Positions 46,801-58,960 of a DNA stretch of 64,000 bases are shown here, piece by piece. The position numbers were made by a program, and so were the translations under genes. The stretch is from Cryptomeria japonica (Eukaryota; Streptophyta; Pinopsida; Cupressales; Cupressaceae). Below the pieces are notes generated by a model, which saw only the letters and a list, made by a program, of their open reading frames with translations, ran no database searches and was not told the origin of the DNA. The stretch spans positions 481,309,872 to 481,373,871 of the forward strand of contig NC_081412.1 in assembly GCF_030272615.1 (NCBI RefSeq), written 5' to 3'. Position 1 is the stretch's first letter. Each line of letters opens with the position of its first letter.

Positions 46801-47336
46801 GGCCTAGCACTTGGACACTATCCCGTCAAACAACCCTATCCTGACGACCCAACACGAACCAGTATCGACATAGTTACTCTGACACCAAACTCCAAATACC
46901 TCCTCCATATTGGTATATGTTATTTCAATGAACTTACCAAGGAGACTTCTCTACTTTTTCTTCTGTTGGAATAGTTTACACTATCGGCATAGTAAAAATT
47001 GGTCATTTTGAGTTCAATAGCTACCTTGATAGGTATTCTTGGTCTCCTGGTTGGCATATCTATTCTAACACAGTGATTGTCAAAGTAGTTAACACTATTG
47101 GTATAACACAAAATCATTATGTTATCTTTGTCAGCTAACCCGATAAGTGGCTCTTACATTATGATTGGTATTGCTATCCCGATATGATAACTTTCACAAC
47201 ACTTGATTGCTATTGCTATCCCAATATGACTGCAAGACTTGTTTCTCTACATGATCACTCTACAACCTGCAACACTTGTTGTTTCTCTATTGTTTCTATG
47301 CATCACTTGTTGACATCAATGACAATAATGCCAACA
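43834..47336 (-). repeat. Copia-type solo LTR (outer), about 2.3 kb net
   Basis: On the minus strand it begins TGTTGGCATTATTGTCATTG at 47336, a typical copia LTR start, and ends CCATTTGTGTTCTCCA at 43834. Near the end is CTGATTCACCCCCCTC, characteristic of U5 of these LTRs. Flanks TGGGA (43829-43833) and CGGGA (47337-47341) match at 4 of 5 bases, as a decayed target duplication. It contains irregular 'ctatcggcatag' repeats (46700-47100) and a second solo LTR. No internal element sequence adjoins either end, hence 'solo'. Confidence 0.5.
44143..45325 (-). repeat. Copia-type solo LTR (inner), 1183 bp
   Basis: On the minus strand: start TGTTGCTTTTTACTAAG at 45325, end GTTGGACCTAACA at 44143, TATA-like box at about 44888-44896, CCACCGCAGTTTTTC-type motif and a C-rich stretch before the end. 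The flanking pentamers GCACC and ACACC differ at one base. The surrounding sequence ('gagcaccaactcaagg' / 'ctactcaaaggagcacc') belongs to the outer LTR, so this one inserted into it. Confidence 0.62.
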
Positions 47337-47341
47337 CGGGA

Positions 47342-47850
47342 TAACTGCAAAACCATAGACACAACAACATAGACCAAAAATGTGTTAGGAGTTATAACAG
47401 ATGCATCAGAATAAAACCATATATGCAACATAAATGATCATTTACGTGCCAATAACTACCATATACACACAAAAAAAAAGTTGAAAAAATCAAAAAATCC
47501 TAATTTAACCAAATATGCATTGATATGCACCACAGATGCGTCTAAACCTGCCACAAACGCGATTGAAAACAATAAAAAAGTGTCAAACTAGAATTTTTTA
47601 AAAACCAAAAATGTGACAATATTTGTCATATACGCACTAATAACCAACATAGATGTGACAATAATGACCAAAATGCGATAAAAATGAAAATCTAATAAAA
47701 GATACAAAAATGCAATAGAAACTACCAAAATCACAGAATTGTTCAAAAATTGATGCAAAATTTGGCTTGTAAATTTAAAAACACTAAAAATTCAAACAAA
47801 ATGATTAGTAACAAGGGACAAGTGTCCCACTGGGCGTGCCAAAATATAAA
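47342..47850 (-). other. Gypsy-T 5' leader and putative primer site
   Basis: Non-coding stretch next to the 5' LTR. On the minus strand TGGCACGCCCAGTGGG (47841-47826) follows the LTR end after about 9 nt and resembles gypsy primer-binding regions ('tttggcgtgcccagtggg'); the tRNA partner is uncertain. The rest contains irregular 'gacaataatgaccaaaatgcg' type repetition. Confidence 0.45.
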
Positions 47851-48564
47851 TGTTGAATTTGAACCCTCACTATTGCAAACCCTAGTTCCAACCACAAAAC
47901 TCTAGATCTACAATGAAATTTAACACATCAACAAAGAACCATCAAACATGCAAAAATATAAAATAAACCAAACGATACCTTCACACATTCAAATGGGTTT
48001 GATCTTCATTGTTCTCTTATCTTCATTGATCTTGTTTTGATATGGTTGCTCTTATATTTTTATGCTTGCACAAGAGCTCAAGGAAGAATGGATGTGGTTG
48101 CGATGATGTAAAGCTTGATGTAGGCTAAAGTGAATTTGATAGAATGTAAGTATGCTCTAAAATTTGATTGATGAAAAATAAGAGGAGGAAGCCTCTTATA
48201 TGGAGAACATCCTAAAAACGGAGGGCTAAATTAAGAGGTGGGATAAAAGATGGTCAGTTAAGATTGGACTAAGATTGGAGGGTAGGTAGAGGAAATAATA
48301 CAATAAAGTGAGTGGTTAAGTTAAATGGGAGGAAAAAGCTAAATGAATTAATTAAACAAATCAAATAACTTATTTAACTAATAGAGGGAGAGCCACATAA
48401 TTTAAATAAATAAAATATTTATTTAATTTGCGAAAAAAGGAAATTTAAATAAATTTATCTTTATTTAAATTAGGATAGAAAAGGGCTTAGAAAAGGTTTA
48501 GTGAATTAATTAAATAAATAAAAATATTTATTTAATTAGGCTAGGACAATTTTAGGTGTCTACA
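47851..48564 (-). repeat. Gypsy-T 5' LTR (714 bp)
   Basis: On the minus strand it runs from TGTAGACACCTAAAATTG (48564) to GGTTCAAATTCAACA (47851), a good TG...CA pair. TATA-like box at about 48192-48206 (CCATATAAGAGG). The similar LTR at 1-490 shows the same promoter context. Downstream on the minus strand lies the putative primer site. Linking it to the gag at 40283 is inference from strand, order and absence of another candidate. Confidence 0.7.
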
Positions 48565-49110
48565 AAACTCATTTGGGTATTATTAATAAAAGTAGAGAGA
48601 ATATGTATAGCCTGAGTTGGCCTAGTGGTGGAGAACTTGTGCTCTTGAAATAGATGTCATAAGTTCAAATCCCACAAAAGGGGGTTATGTACACCTTATC
48701 GGCTTGGGCCCATTACCTATTAAAAAAAGAAAAAAAAGTAGGGAGAATATGTTCTCGTCTTAATGCAAGAGCTTTGGAAAGTATTTTATAATATACATTG
48801 AGCAAGGTGATAGGATGCCAGTTCTTTATTAGTGACTTGTCCTCATCTCTAGGGAGCAATTTGATCACTCCTTTATTAATTTTGTAGCCAAGAGACCCTT
48901 TCTCTATAACTTGATTATAGACATGTAGCAAGTCTTTACTGATTCAGTCCACATTCTTCTCAGAGAACTCTATGGGTAGCCCATAAACTCCAAGGAACTT
49001 GTCATTGTTTAACACATTAATTGCCCTCTTCAATTCCTTAATGATGATATCCTTCTCTAAGATGTTAATGTTTTTCTTGGAAAGATTCCATAATTTTGAA
49101 AAGATTGTGG
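48565..49110 (-). pseudogene. LINE (L1-type) reverse transcriptase fragment
   Basis: On the minus strand from 49110: IIIKELKRAINVLNNDKF, LGVYGLPIEFSEKNVD, then KGSLGYKINKGVIKLLPRDE, DKSLIKNWHPITLLNVYYKI and LSKALALRREHILPTF. This is the N-terminal half of an L1-type non-LTR RT (fingers region, 'NKGxIxLLP', 'NWxPITLLNxxYK'). The reading continues beyond the SINE at 48607-48733 with INNTQMSF to 48565, where the Gypsy-T LTR begins. The catalytic YADD part is absent. One stop replaces Trp (WISKDL expected). Confidence 0.85.
48607..48733 (+). mobile_element. tRNA-derived SINE with target duplication
   Basis: A 127-bp unit with an A-box-like TGGCCTAGTGG and B-box-like GTTCAAATCCC about 45 bp apart, and an A-rich tail. 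It is flanked by AAAAGTAGAGAGAATATGT (48588-48606) and AAAAGTAGGGAGAATATGT (48734-48752), a 19-bp duplication with one mismatch. It lacks a foldable acceptor stem and so is not a tRNA gene. Transcription would be by RNA polymerase III and mobilisation by a LINE. Confidence 0.85.
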
Positions 49111-49114
49111 ATGA

Positions 49115-49820
49115 TGTGGTGGTCGTTTACTAGTTTTGTCATCAATGGCTAGAATCCACTAAGGAGATTAAAGCTCAAATGGATCTTGTAGAAGTACAGA
49201 TTGTACAGATTTCTAGTTTAGCAGATTTGAAGAAGGATGTTGATAGCAGTGGAAAAGATCAATTATTAAATTCATACTTAAAGTTGAATCTAATAACTAA
49301 TCAAAGGGAGGAGATAAAGAAACAATTTTTTTTCAGAGAGATGTAGTTAATCTGAAGCTCACCAGTATGGTGAAGGTGCTTGAAGACTCCCAAAAGTTAG
49401 AAAGGTTAATAATGTTTTTGATTAGTTGGAAAGAGGCAGGGGATCTTCTATTGAATATTGAGTGTCAATGTGTATTGTCAGCCTCTATGGGAGAAGAATG
49501 GAAAACTACGTGGTGGAAACTTAAGGTAATTCATAAAGGCATCATGTCTCCATCTCTGCAAAGTGCATAATATCCTACTTGTAAGATAATTTTGCTTCAA
49601 TATATATGTGGATGGGTAGATGATGATTGGAGTACAATTTTGGCTTTTAGTTGTATTTCCTTTTTGAGGAGTTACTATAGATAGGGGGGCAATGTTGAAG
49701 GTTTGTAGTTTGAGCTTGTGTTGAGGAGACACTTTTTTCCTTGATGTCAAAGGGGGAGAGAATTCACTGAGTGTTTTTGGAGTTGGTACAAGTATTTCCC
49801 TCGATGAAAAAAGGGGAGAT
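49115..49820 (+). pseudogene. 3' internal region of a copia-like or non-autonomous LTR element
   Basis: A 67-codon frame (49367-49570, MVKVLEDSQKLERLIMFLIS, GEEWKTTWWKLKVIHKG) precedes a non-coding region with AAAGGGGGAGAG near 49748 and the polypurine tract AAAAAAGGGGAGA at 49807-49819. No polymerase domain is seen. The helix-prone C-terminus is similar in style to the end of the ORF at 36498-36932. The 5' part of the element is missing at the junction with the LINE. Confidence 0.5.
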
Positions 49821-51223
49821 TGTTGGAAATATGAGTTTGTGAATTGTCATTGATGTCAGATTTGTTGATCTAAATACATAATTTATTTATATCTTTGGTC
49901 TAGATATGATTTTGTATGGTGCAATAATAATGGATTAGTCTAGTGGTCATGCAGATGGTTGGAGATTTATTTTAGTCACTTAAAATGGTATATCAAGTTG
50001 TAATATATCTTTTTTGGAGCTTTGGATATTATCTTAGTGGTCTGTAGTTGGTTAAGTGTAATTGTTTCAGTAAACAATCTGTTAGAGTTTGTTCTACATT
50101 ATGGCGCATATGTTTCATCAACTCTTGCAGTTGGAGCGTGATGTTGATGGACGCAAATGCATGATATATTCCAATTTTTTAAATTCTCATATGGTCTCAA
50201 TTGGATTTTGTCGATCCAAGTTCAAGTTTGTACAATGATAGAGTGACAATGTAAAATAATGTGTTGTGTTCCTCTGCCTTTAGGGTTTTGGTAATATGAT
50301 TCAATGATTTGGATTTTAATGTGATTCAATGATTTGGATTTTATGATATTAGGTGATCTTATGTTGAGAATTTTCAAGTGTTTTTGGTGCTCCACATTGT
50401 AATTTGAATAAGTTGAGTTGGTGTACCTTAACTATTTTATCATTTGGAGCTAACCTATAATGTTTTGTTATGTGTGGTAACATGTGGATCTATAAGCATT
50501 GATTTGGGATGGATAGAAAAGTGTGTTGATATGGTGTGATGCTTCATATGCCACATTTCACCTTTTGAATTACCTTGAAGTGTGTTTTTGGGCCAAATAT
50601 TTATATCTACATGCTACATTTAATTAGGTCGACCTAATGGATGATTATTTTGGTTACGAATGGTATATAAAGGATGAAATCAATTTGGAGGATTGTGAAA
50701 AGGTAGTATGTGGTGTGATTAAGTGATATTGTGGGAGTTCAAAGGTGTGCAAATGTAGTTGAGAAATAATGAAGGAAATTTCATATGTGTATTAACAATG
50801 AACTATATTCAACATATCAATGGATGTGTTTGCTTGCAATTCAATTATATTGATGTTTCGCTTTCTAGTATAATGTATCTTGCCTTGAAGAAGTGATCTT
50901 GAGCATCTGCAACTCTTTTATGTATCTTGTCGTGAGGTTGTGCACCTCAATCTTGCAAGTCCACATTAGGGGCAGTGAGCTCCTTGGCCTTGAACCTAAA
51001 ACATTGTAACCTATTTTCATATAGTGAGATAGTTCTCACAGTGGTTTTTCCCTCATTGGGTTTTCCACATAAAATCTTGGTGTACATGTGTGATTGCTAT
51101 TGTGTTTTTCAATGCTTTACTTCTACACTTATGGTAAATGGAATGAATGATAATTGAGTGGTTAAATTGATTAAGTTTTAATATATGTTGATTCACACCC
51201 CTCTCAACATCCATGTGTGTTCA
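49821..51223 (+). repeat. 3' LTR of the copia-like element, about 1.4 kb
   Basis: TGTTGGAAATATGAG directly after the polypurine tract. It ends near CCATGTGTGTTCA at 51223, after GATTCACACCCCTCTCAAC. It includes TTTTTCCCTCATTGGG near 51045, a motif shared with the other copia LTRs. A 22-bp unit 'tgattcaatgatttgg' is duplicated at 50297-50344. Confidence 0.7.
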
Positions 51224-52840
51224 ATAGTTAGAACATAAAATTTTGGGATTATGGAAGTCGTTAGATCTCATTTACATCGCGTGGTTATTATAATATTCAA
51301 TACTGATAGGCTATTGAGTTATTGGGCTTGTGTAGGTTTTTCAATATTTTGATAGTTAATGAACCACATGCTCTTAAAGGAACATTCATAAGTGCCTTAG
51401 TAGTCAATCATGTACTAGCTAGACAAAGTTGAATCTTCTAGTAGTGGGCTCCAAGACTTTTGGTTTTCTTTGATACATGCAATAATCAATAAATATGTGA
51501 CACATGAAATCAATTTGTCCTAGTTAATAAATGACGTAAAATTTAATTGATTAGTGGAGACACCAAAAATTAGCGTTCCTCTAATTTAATTGTTCAATAT
51601 CTTTTGTGTTCAATTCAAATTCAGTCGTTGATCAATTTCCCTCCACGTCTATAAATTTGAATCTTGGCCTCCCTTTTGGGTTAACCACCATACTTGAGCT
51701 CTTCTTTTATCTTGTTTTGTGCTTGCAGATTTCTGAGGCCAAACTCTACCAAAATTTCAAAGGAGCCTTGAGTGTTATGGAGATCTTCAAGGGAGATTTA
51801 AATTTAGGCCTTTGTGTCTGATGTTATTATGCTTTTGTTTCTATGGTTTCTATGCTCATTGCTTGTAGTGGATGATGTTATTTTTCTTACATTGGATTTT
51901 ATAGAGATATTTTTGTTGCTTTTTTCATATCATGCTTGCTTGTTTGAAGTTTATGGTTCCATCTCCCTTATCACATCCTCTGTAGGTTAGACTAGTTCTT
52001 AGCATAGATTTAAAGATTCAGTGGTTATCCTAGGACAATCTTAGCTTAAAAAATTTCTAGTCTACAATTAGATCAATAGTTAGGGAATTCACTTGATGAA
52101 TCAAGGGATGGGGAAATACTTGGATTGACTACATACATGAGATTTTTGATTGGTTGTTTTTTTAGGTTTGCAAGTCAAAAATTAAAAAGTAAATAGTATT
52201 AAGATTTTTACTTATCCAATATGACCATGTACACCTAGAATGTGAGATTTCTTAATGGATCATTTTTTTAGGGTTGCAAGTCAAAAAATAAAAATTAAAT
52301 AGTATTGAGAATTTTACTTATCCAATATGACCACGTACATCGAGAATACGAGTTACTAATTTGTACAACTTCATTCTATTGGGATTTACTAGCTTTAACT
52401 ATCACATATCTTTATCTTACTTGGATTATTAATACAATAAGCTAGATCGGGACTATAGTTAATTATCTGATGATTGCCTAATTATGCATCAAATGTGTTC
52501 TAAATTAAATGTTGTTTTAAATGCATGAAAATGAAATTGAAATTTAAATGATGGTGAAATGTGCTTTGGTTGTGGTTTTTATGAAGTAACCTACTAATGA
52601 AAATTTGAGTGTAAATGAGTGCAGGGACATGTTCAAGACGAGAGCTTGGCTGAGGTAGAAGTGTCCTAGCCACCCAACAACAATTGAAATGATGGTAACC
52701 CGATGCACACACACACTTATGTTGTTAAGTAAATGTATTTTGTTTAATGATTTAGCATTGCATTTTCCATTATTATGATGCATAGTTTAAATTTGAACAT
52801 TGTGCTTAAATGATGTTTACATATATGTGAATTTGTCTAC
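51224..52840. other. Unassigned, with a 105-bp tandem duplication
   Basis: No gene seen. 51600-51830 resembles the transcribed part of an LTR ('gcttgcagatttctgagg') but ends are not identifiable. The only clear structure is the duplication at 52139-52349. Confidence 0.45.
52139..52349. repeat. 105-bp tandem duplication
   Basis: Copy 1 starts GAGATTTTTGATTGG at 52139, copy 2 GAGATTTCTTAATGG at 52244. Both contain GCAAGTCAAAAA, AAATAGTATT and TTACTTATCCAATATGACCA in the same spacing. Roughly 85-90% identical by eye. Confidence 0.88.
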
Positions 52841-52845
52841 GTTAT

Positions 52846-54406
52846 TGTTGGCATTTGTGTTGAGTATGTTGACATGATGATATTATGTTGTCATTGCTGT
52901 CAATATGTTGGAGAGTAAACCGGCAATATGTTGAAATGTGAACCGGTACAATGTGGTGAACCGATATATGTGCAAAGAAGTGAACAGGTATATTGAAGCT
53001 AAACAGTTGGCAAAGTGAATCGGTATAGTGGTATAAACCAGTATATTGAGCAATGGGTGAAGTGGTATGTTTGTCTAAGAGAACCAGTATGATGAAATGT
53101 GAACTGACATATGGAATGTTCTTTATGAAGACTTAACATGATATGACTACTGCTTGGTAGTCTTAGCTTAAGGGTTTCCGGTTGAAGTGTTCCAAGCCTG
53201 TGTGACTCAACCGATGATATTGTGTGATGAGTTAGCATTGTAATGAAGATCTGATTGTGTTGCCATGTTAGCCTTGTGCACGTAAAGGATCTTGCATTAA
53301 GGAAATTTATCCTATCTACCTCAAGAATGTGCGAAGTCCTTGTAAATGGTGGAGAACGCGTGATGAGTTATCGCTTCCATAAAATGATGAAGAACGAGCG
53401 ATGGAGAATGTCTTGAGATCTATTCAAGACCATTGTATTCAAATGCAAAGTGTTCAATGGCTAGGATTGAACCGCTTGAATTGCTTAACCTAAATGTTTA
53501 GGGTTTAGGGTTTATGCTACTAACCTATCTGTTTCCTATAAGGTCGATGTTGTGTTTCTTTTGGAGGTTGTTGGCAAATGGTGTGTGTGTATCTAAGTGA
53601 AGAGATACATGATTCTTGCCAGACCAGATGAGATAAGAGGATTGATTCCTGCATTGTGTGTGTGCAAAGGAAGGAACTTAAGCAGATCTGCATTAGGCAT
53701 TGAGTGCTATTATCAGATCATTGTAATACCTGTTGATCTTTAACCACTTCAACAGTTGGAAAATCCCTTAACCGGGTAGCTTTAATCAGCTTGTTGTAAA
53801 TCCTTTAACAGGGTGACTCAAACTAATTGAGTTCTTGAAATCCTCTAACAAGGTAACCTTTAACAGGGTTTAACCCTTAACCGGGTATTTAGCCATCCCT
53901 TAACCGGGTGATCTCTAACAGGATCGGTTCCTAGCAGAACCTGTTGTAACAATTTTTAACCGAACTAGGCTCCTAACAAAGCGGACTTCTAAAGAGTTCA
54001 AAAGCAGCTTTTGGGTATTCATCCCCACCGTGGTTTTTCCCAATTGGGTTTCCACGTGAAAAATCTGTGTGTCATGTGTAGTATTTTTCATGCGATGATT
54101 TAAGTGATTTGTGTCTGAAGGTAAAACATGTTGAGCTAGCTATTATCTTATTTTAGATTACCTATTCATGCATAAAGGTGAAATGGAAGTGTAGTATTAA
54201 GTTGAGTGGGAAAATAAGTGATTAACAGGTTAACGCTTGTCACAGTCATTCCTAGCCTTACCGGTTGCATTCTGTTTCAGATCGGTGTTACTGTTTGTTA
54301 GACATTTGCAGTGTTTGCAGTCAAACCGGTTCGGGAAAAGTTTTTGTGACTGTACTGATTCACCCCCCCTCTCAGTACCGGTTTGGTACTTATTGTTCAT
54401 CATTGA
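52846..54406 (+). repeat. Copia-type solo LTR (1561 bp)
   Basis: Begins TGTTGGCATTTGTGTTG. It contains many CCGGTA/ACCGGT motifs, AACAGGGTG/ACCGGGTA series, CACCGTGGTTTTTCCC near 54027, and GATTCACCCCCCCTCTC near 54358. It is flanked by exact GTTAT at 52841-52845 and 54407-54411. The last bases are TTGA where CA is expected, so either the end has mutated or the boundary is a few bases off. No primer site or coding sequence follows. Confidence 0.65.
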
Positions 54407-54411
54407 GTTAT

Positions 54412-55054
54412 CAATTATGTTGTTTCAAATGATTGTTAGAAAAATTAAATCACCACCTTTATTTGTATATAATTATTTTATCATGTTACATAATTGTTTT
54501 AATTAAAAAAATAAAATGATTATTTTGTCCTTCAAATATTATTATCTATCCTTGATTATAGATACATATAAATATGTGTGTGTGCATATACACATATATT
54601 ATTGTGAATAATATATGTGTATACATAAATAAATACATATGTTTAATATTTTATATTTACATAAAAATCTCACACACATAATAAATGCTATTAATATCAA
54701 ATCCAATGGTGAAGTCAAACTGAGAAAAAATAAAAGCATATATATATAATTGTCTGGTGTTTAAGGCACAATATTGGTTGATGGCATGTATGGATTGTAG
54801 TTTTGTAGTGAATGCATGAATCAATGCATACATTGAATCCCAAAATAGGGTAAAATGGAGGGAAAATCACATGTTAGAGCATGAAAAAGATTAGATGCAT
54901 TTGTAAGGCAACTTCCAGGTAGATCGAAGGACTTTTTGGGAGCTAAAAATACGGAACAACTTGGCATTTTTGGAGGTAGAAAATTTATTGATTTAAGAAT
55001 AGTGAATAACATTGTGAGGGCGTGACTTCTTGAGAATTCTAGATAATAATCTTA
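54412..55054. other. Unassigned AT-rich stretch
   Basis: No feature identified apart from short CA/TA runs near 54570-54680. A 63-codon minus frame at 55012-54821 has no motif I recognise. Confidence 0.5.
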
Positions 55055-55396
55055 GTTATATATATATGTAATGTATGTATATGTATGTATGTATACGTAT
55101 ATATGTGTACACACACACACACGCACGCGTGCGCATATATGTATATACATATATATGTATATGTATGTATATGTATGTATATGTATGTATATGTATGTAT
55201 ATGTATATATATGTATACATGTATATATATATATATGTGTGTGTGTGTATATGTAATGTATGTATATATGTATGTATACATACATATATACATACATTAC
55301 ATATATGCATGTATACACACACACACATATATATGTGTGTGTGTGTGTGTGTATGTATATGTGTATGTATATACACATATACATACACATATACAT

Positions 55397-55464
<68 letters not shown>

Positions 55465-55525
55465 ATATGTGTATATACATACACATATACATATACATAC
55501 ACACACACATATGTGTGTGTGTGTA

Positions 55526-55561
<36 letters not shown>

Positions 55562-55906
55562 TGTATGTATACATATATGTGTGTGTGTATGTATGTACAT
55601 ATATATATATATACATACATACATATACATACATATGTATACATATATACATATATATATGTATGTATGTATATATACATATATACATATATATGTGTAT
55701 GTATGTATATACATGTATATACATATATACATGCATGTGTGTGTGTGTATGTATATACATATATACACATATATACATATACATATGCATATATATATAT
55801 ATATATATATGTACATATATACACATATATACATATCTACGAATACCTATATATATATACACACATGTATGTATGTATGTATGTATGTATGTATGTATAT
55901 ATACAA
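55055..55906. repeat. 850-bp alternating purine/pyrimidine microsatellite
   Basis: Compound (ATGT), (TA), (CA)/(TG) repeats with frequent inverted blocks such as (CA)n-(TA)n-(TG)n near 55400-55452. Long translations in all six frames (over 250 codons) are artefacts. Confidence 0.97.
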
Positions 55907-57494
55907 ATGCGAATAATTTAAAAATAAAAATAAAATTAACCATACAAAAGCATGAAGTAACATGATACTAGAAGATAAAGATAATATTTACAAATAATAT
56001 CTAGCAATAGTCCTCAAGGCCCCACAATGATGTTAATCAATAATAACATTAACCAAACATACAAGAACATATGAAACCTCATAAAATATGATAACACTAT
56101 CTATTAAAAAGGATCATGATACATAATACATTGCCATGAGAATATCCATATGATCATTGGTTACATTACAAGGTATCCATAAGGATATAGTCTCCATGAG
56201 TACAAGCAATGGAGTGAATACATAAATCTGGTACAAAAAGAAAGTCTTTGATCTTCTCACGAGCCATCACGAACATGATGCAGGTTGAACCAAAACCCAA
56301 TGGGTGCGAATAGCACTCCACCCAACCATGTGGTACCATCGGGGCCACCCCCCGTGCTAGGAGGTATCAACCCGAGCCAAAAGACAATAGGAAGTACAAG
56401 AGGATACAAATTACTCACATGAGGCTCACAAGACTATAGTCACAAGAGACTCATAAGTAAACCAACCAAATTTCAAAGGCCTCAAACAAACCAAGGAAAG
56501 TAAAGTAACCAAAAGAGTCCACTAGGCATGCAATAGGGGAGAGTGTCATCACTAGGTTGTCATGGATTACCCTATTGAGTCTTCACTAGGTCCTAGCCCC
56601 CATCCTGGGTTACCCTGGTGACCTCTACCGACTCTCGACCCCCATACAAACACTAGTGGACAACACCAACCTTTCAAAGGGACAAGATTGGTGGACGTCA
56701 TTCCAGACCTTCTCTACTTACCTCAAACCTAAACGAGCACCCGAGAGTAAGAGAGGCAACAATTAATCTCTTTAATGTGATCTAACTATCCACCCAAGTT
56801 CATTATTTTAAATTTCCACTTGATTACAAAACTCTCATTGAGTTACCCTGGGAACCTCTTTGGGTCCCAACCCCTAATGAAAGCCACTTCCCCTTGACTT
56901 TCACCTAGGAATCCATAATTCAACACAGGGTCTATGACACCCAAAACACCAAGAGTCAAGACCCTTCTACCATAAAACAGTTGACTGACTTGCTAGAACG
57001 TGATTACAAACAAGGAGGTACAATGCAAACAAAGAATGATTGACTAACATAGAAGTCATACAAGACACAAATCACATTACAATAAAAGATGAAGAGTAAC
57101 CATACACAATTAGAAACTCAAACATTGTCCTAGCCTCTAGAACCAAAATACATTAAAACAACACATCTAAGTTTCCCACTACGATAGACAAGAACCAAAA
57201 GCAAATACAAAGACTCATAATGCCAAACATAAGAGAATCCAATGATAATCAAATACGAAAGAGACCATAATAACTTCTATACATCAATTAGTTCAAATTA
57301 ACATTAATTTCAATAACCCAATATTTAACCCATTTTAACTCATTTATTCCTAAAAAAATGCACAATAAACTGACATTTAATTATTCAAAACATTTAAGAA
57401 ATCATAACTCATTACCACAACAACTGTCGAAATAAAAAATTTGCATAACATAGAATTCCAACCAGGCTTAAGTTATCAAATCACGACATAGCAG

Positions 57495-57735
57495 AGGAGA
57501 TGTCGTGGGGGATTTCCCACGGCTGTGGGTGAGCTCCCCCCATGGATTTGGGAATGGCTCCCCATGACTGTGAATCGAGCCACCCACAGCACGGGAGGGC
57601 TCCCCACAATGTGGGCTCACCCCACGACTGTGGGTCGAGCCACCCACAATGTGGGTGGACTCTCCACATCATGGGTCTTCCACAGTTGTGGGTCGAGCCA
57701 CCCACAATATGGGTGGGCTCCCCACAACTCCACAC
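57495..57735. repeat. GC-rich minisatellite inside the LTR
   Basis: Three to four copies of a 58-60-bp unit containing GTGGGTCGAGCCACCCACAA (starting near 57570, 57630 and 57689) followed by a GGGCTCCCCAC box. Each unit is internally self-complementary (GTGGGT/ACCCAC). Surroundings are AT-rich. Confidence 0.85.
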
Positions 57736-57739
57736 ACAG

Positions 57740-58960
57740 AGTCATAAATAACAAAATATAAAAGACATGAATATATGCATTTTTTAAAAAATGAATCAAA
57801 CAAGGATTCTCAGGGAAATTATTGGGTAAGGAAAATATAACCATGCGGATCCAAGAATCAAAATGCACAAAGTCTCAAATTGAATTTGGTTTAACCCAGG
57901 ATTTCATTTCAAAATAATTTAAATCTTACAAAACAAAGGCCTCAAATAAAATCATTTTTATCAATTTTAGATCCGGAATTAAATTCGAGAATCTATAACC
58001 CAAAACTCCCATTAACCAAACAATTCCATTTAATTTTTTTTTCTCATTACAGTAAAGAAACAAATTGATATTCATTCAAATTAAGAAGAAATTTTCACAT
58101 AAAAGAGAAAAGAATTTGAAACCCTACCTCTTTACGCTATCTGGGAATCATACACAAGGTAGAAGCAATAATCCCCAAATAAATCCACAGCTTCACCACG
58201 ATACGCAAGGCACAAATCCAGAAAGGTTCAATCCATAAATTTTCAAGCAAAATCTTCCAAAACCCTTCCCTCTGTATTCTATTATCCATTTTCCCCAATT
58301 TCTTCTTTTCAAAACTAGATTTTCCCCAAATTTATATTCAAAAAAAAATCCCATGCACATAAATTCTTCACGGGAAAAACAAAGCTCTCTCCCCCCTCCA
58401 ATTTCCCCAAAAATAAAAGATATGTTTTTTTTCCAAAAAGTAACTCCCCATACAAAACGCATGCAAGATTCCTGTAATTAATTCCCATAGTTATTTTTTT
58501 TTTTTGTATCTTCCCCACACATTCAAATTTTGAATTTTGAAACAAATAAATATTAATTACCTTTTTAAATTAATTTTCCATAAGCACAATAAAATCCTAT
58601 AATAAATATCTAATTCCTTTTAAATAATTATTTTCAAAAAGGTAGAATAGATTAAATCACTTAGCTAATGCAATTAAGTTAATATAATATTGCACAATTT
58701 TTAATTTTATAAATTAATTAATCATTAAAACTCAATTACCTTTAATATATTAATATTAATACTTTCTCACTAATAACATAGGATAAACATTAAACTAAAC
58801 ACAAGAGTAACAAATTGAGACTAACAAACACGAAGGGCCAACAGGACTAACACTGACATGACCAGGCAACCAAAGTACAAGGATACCTAACAAGGATCAT
58901 GTTCCTGTAGGAATGATGGTCATGTCAAGGGTTTGAATGATAACTCCAGTTTTCCACTTT
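57740..58960 (-). other. Interior of the LTR, non-coding
   Basis: AT-rich LTR sequence without convincing coding potential. Minus frames at 58193-58462 and 58315-58545 lack any domain. Confidence 0.55.

Noticed and set aside
48608-48690. Possible tRNA gene
   Set aside because: A and B boxes are present but no acceptor stem or anticodon arm can be formed, and the unit has an A-tail and a 19-bp duplication; it is a SINE.
55052-55965. Open frames of up to about 296 codons on both strands
   Set aside because: Pure translations of (ATGT)n, (CA)n and (TA)n microsatellite; composition is only Tyr, Ile, His, Val, Cys, Met and Thr.
57481-57868. Trp/Gly/Pro/His-rich frames at 57.5-57.8 kb
   Set aside because: Translation of the GC-rich minisatellite in an LTR.
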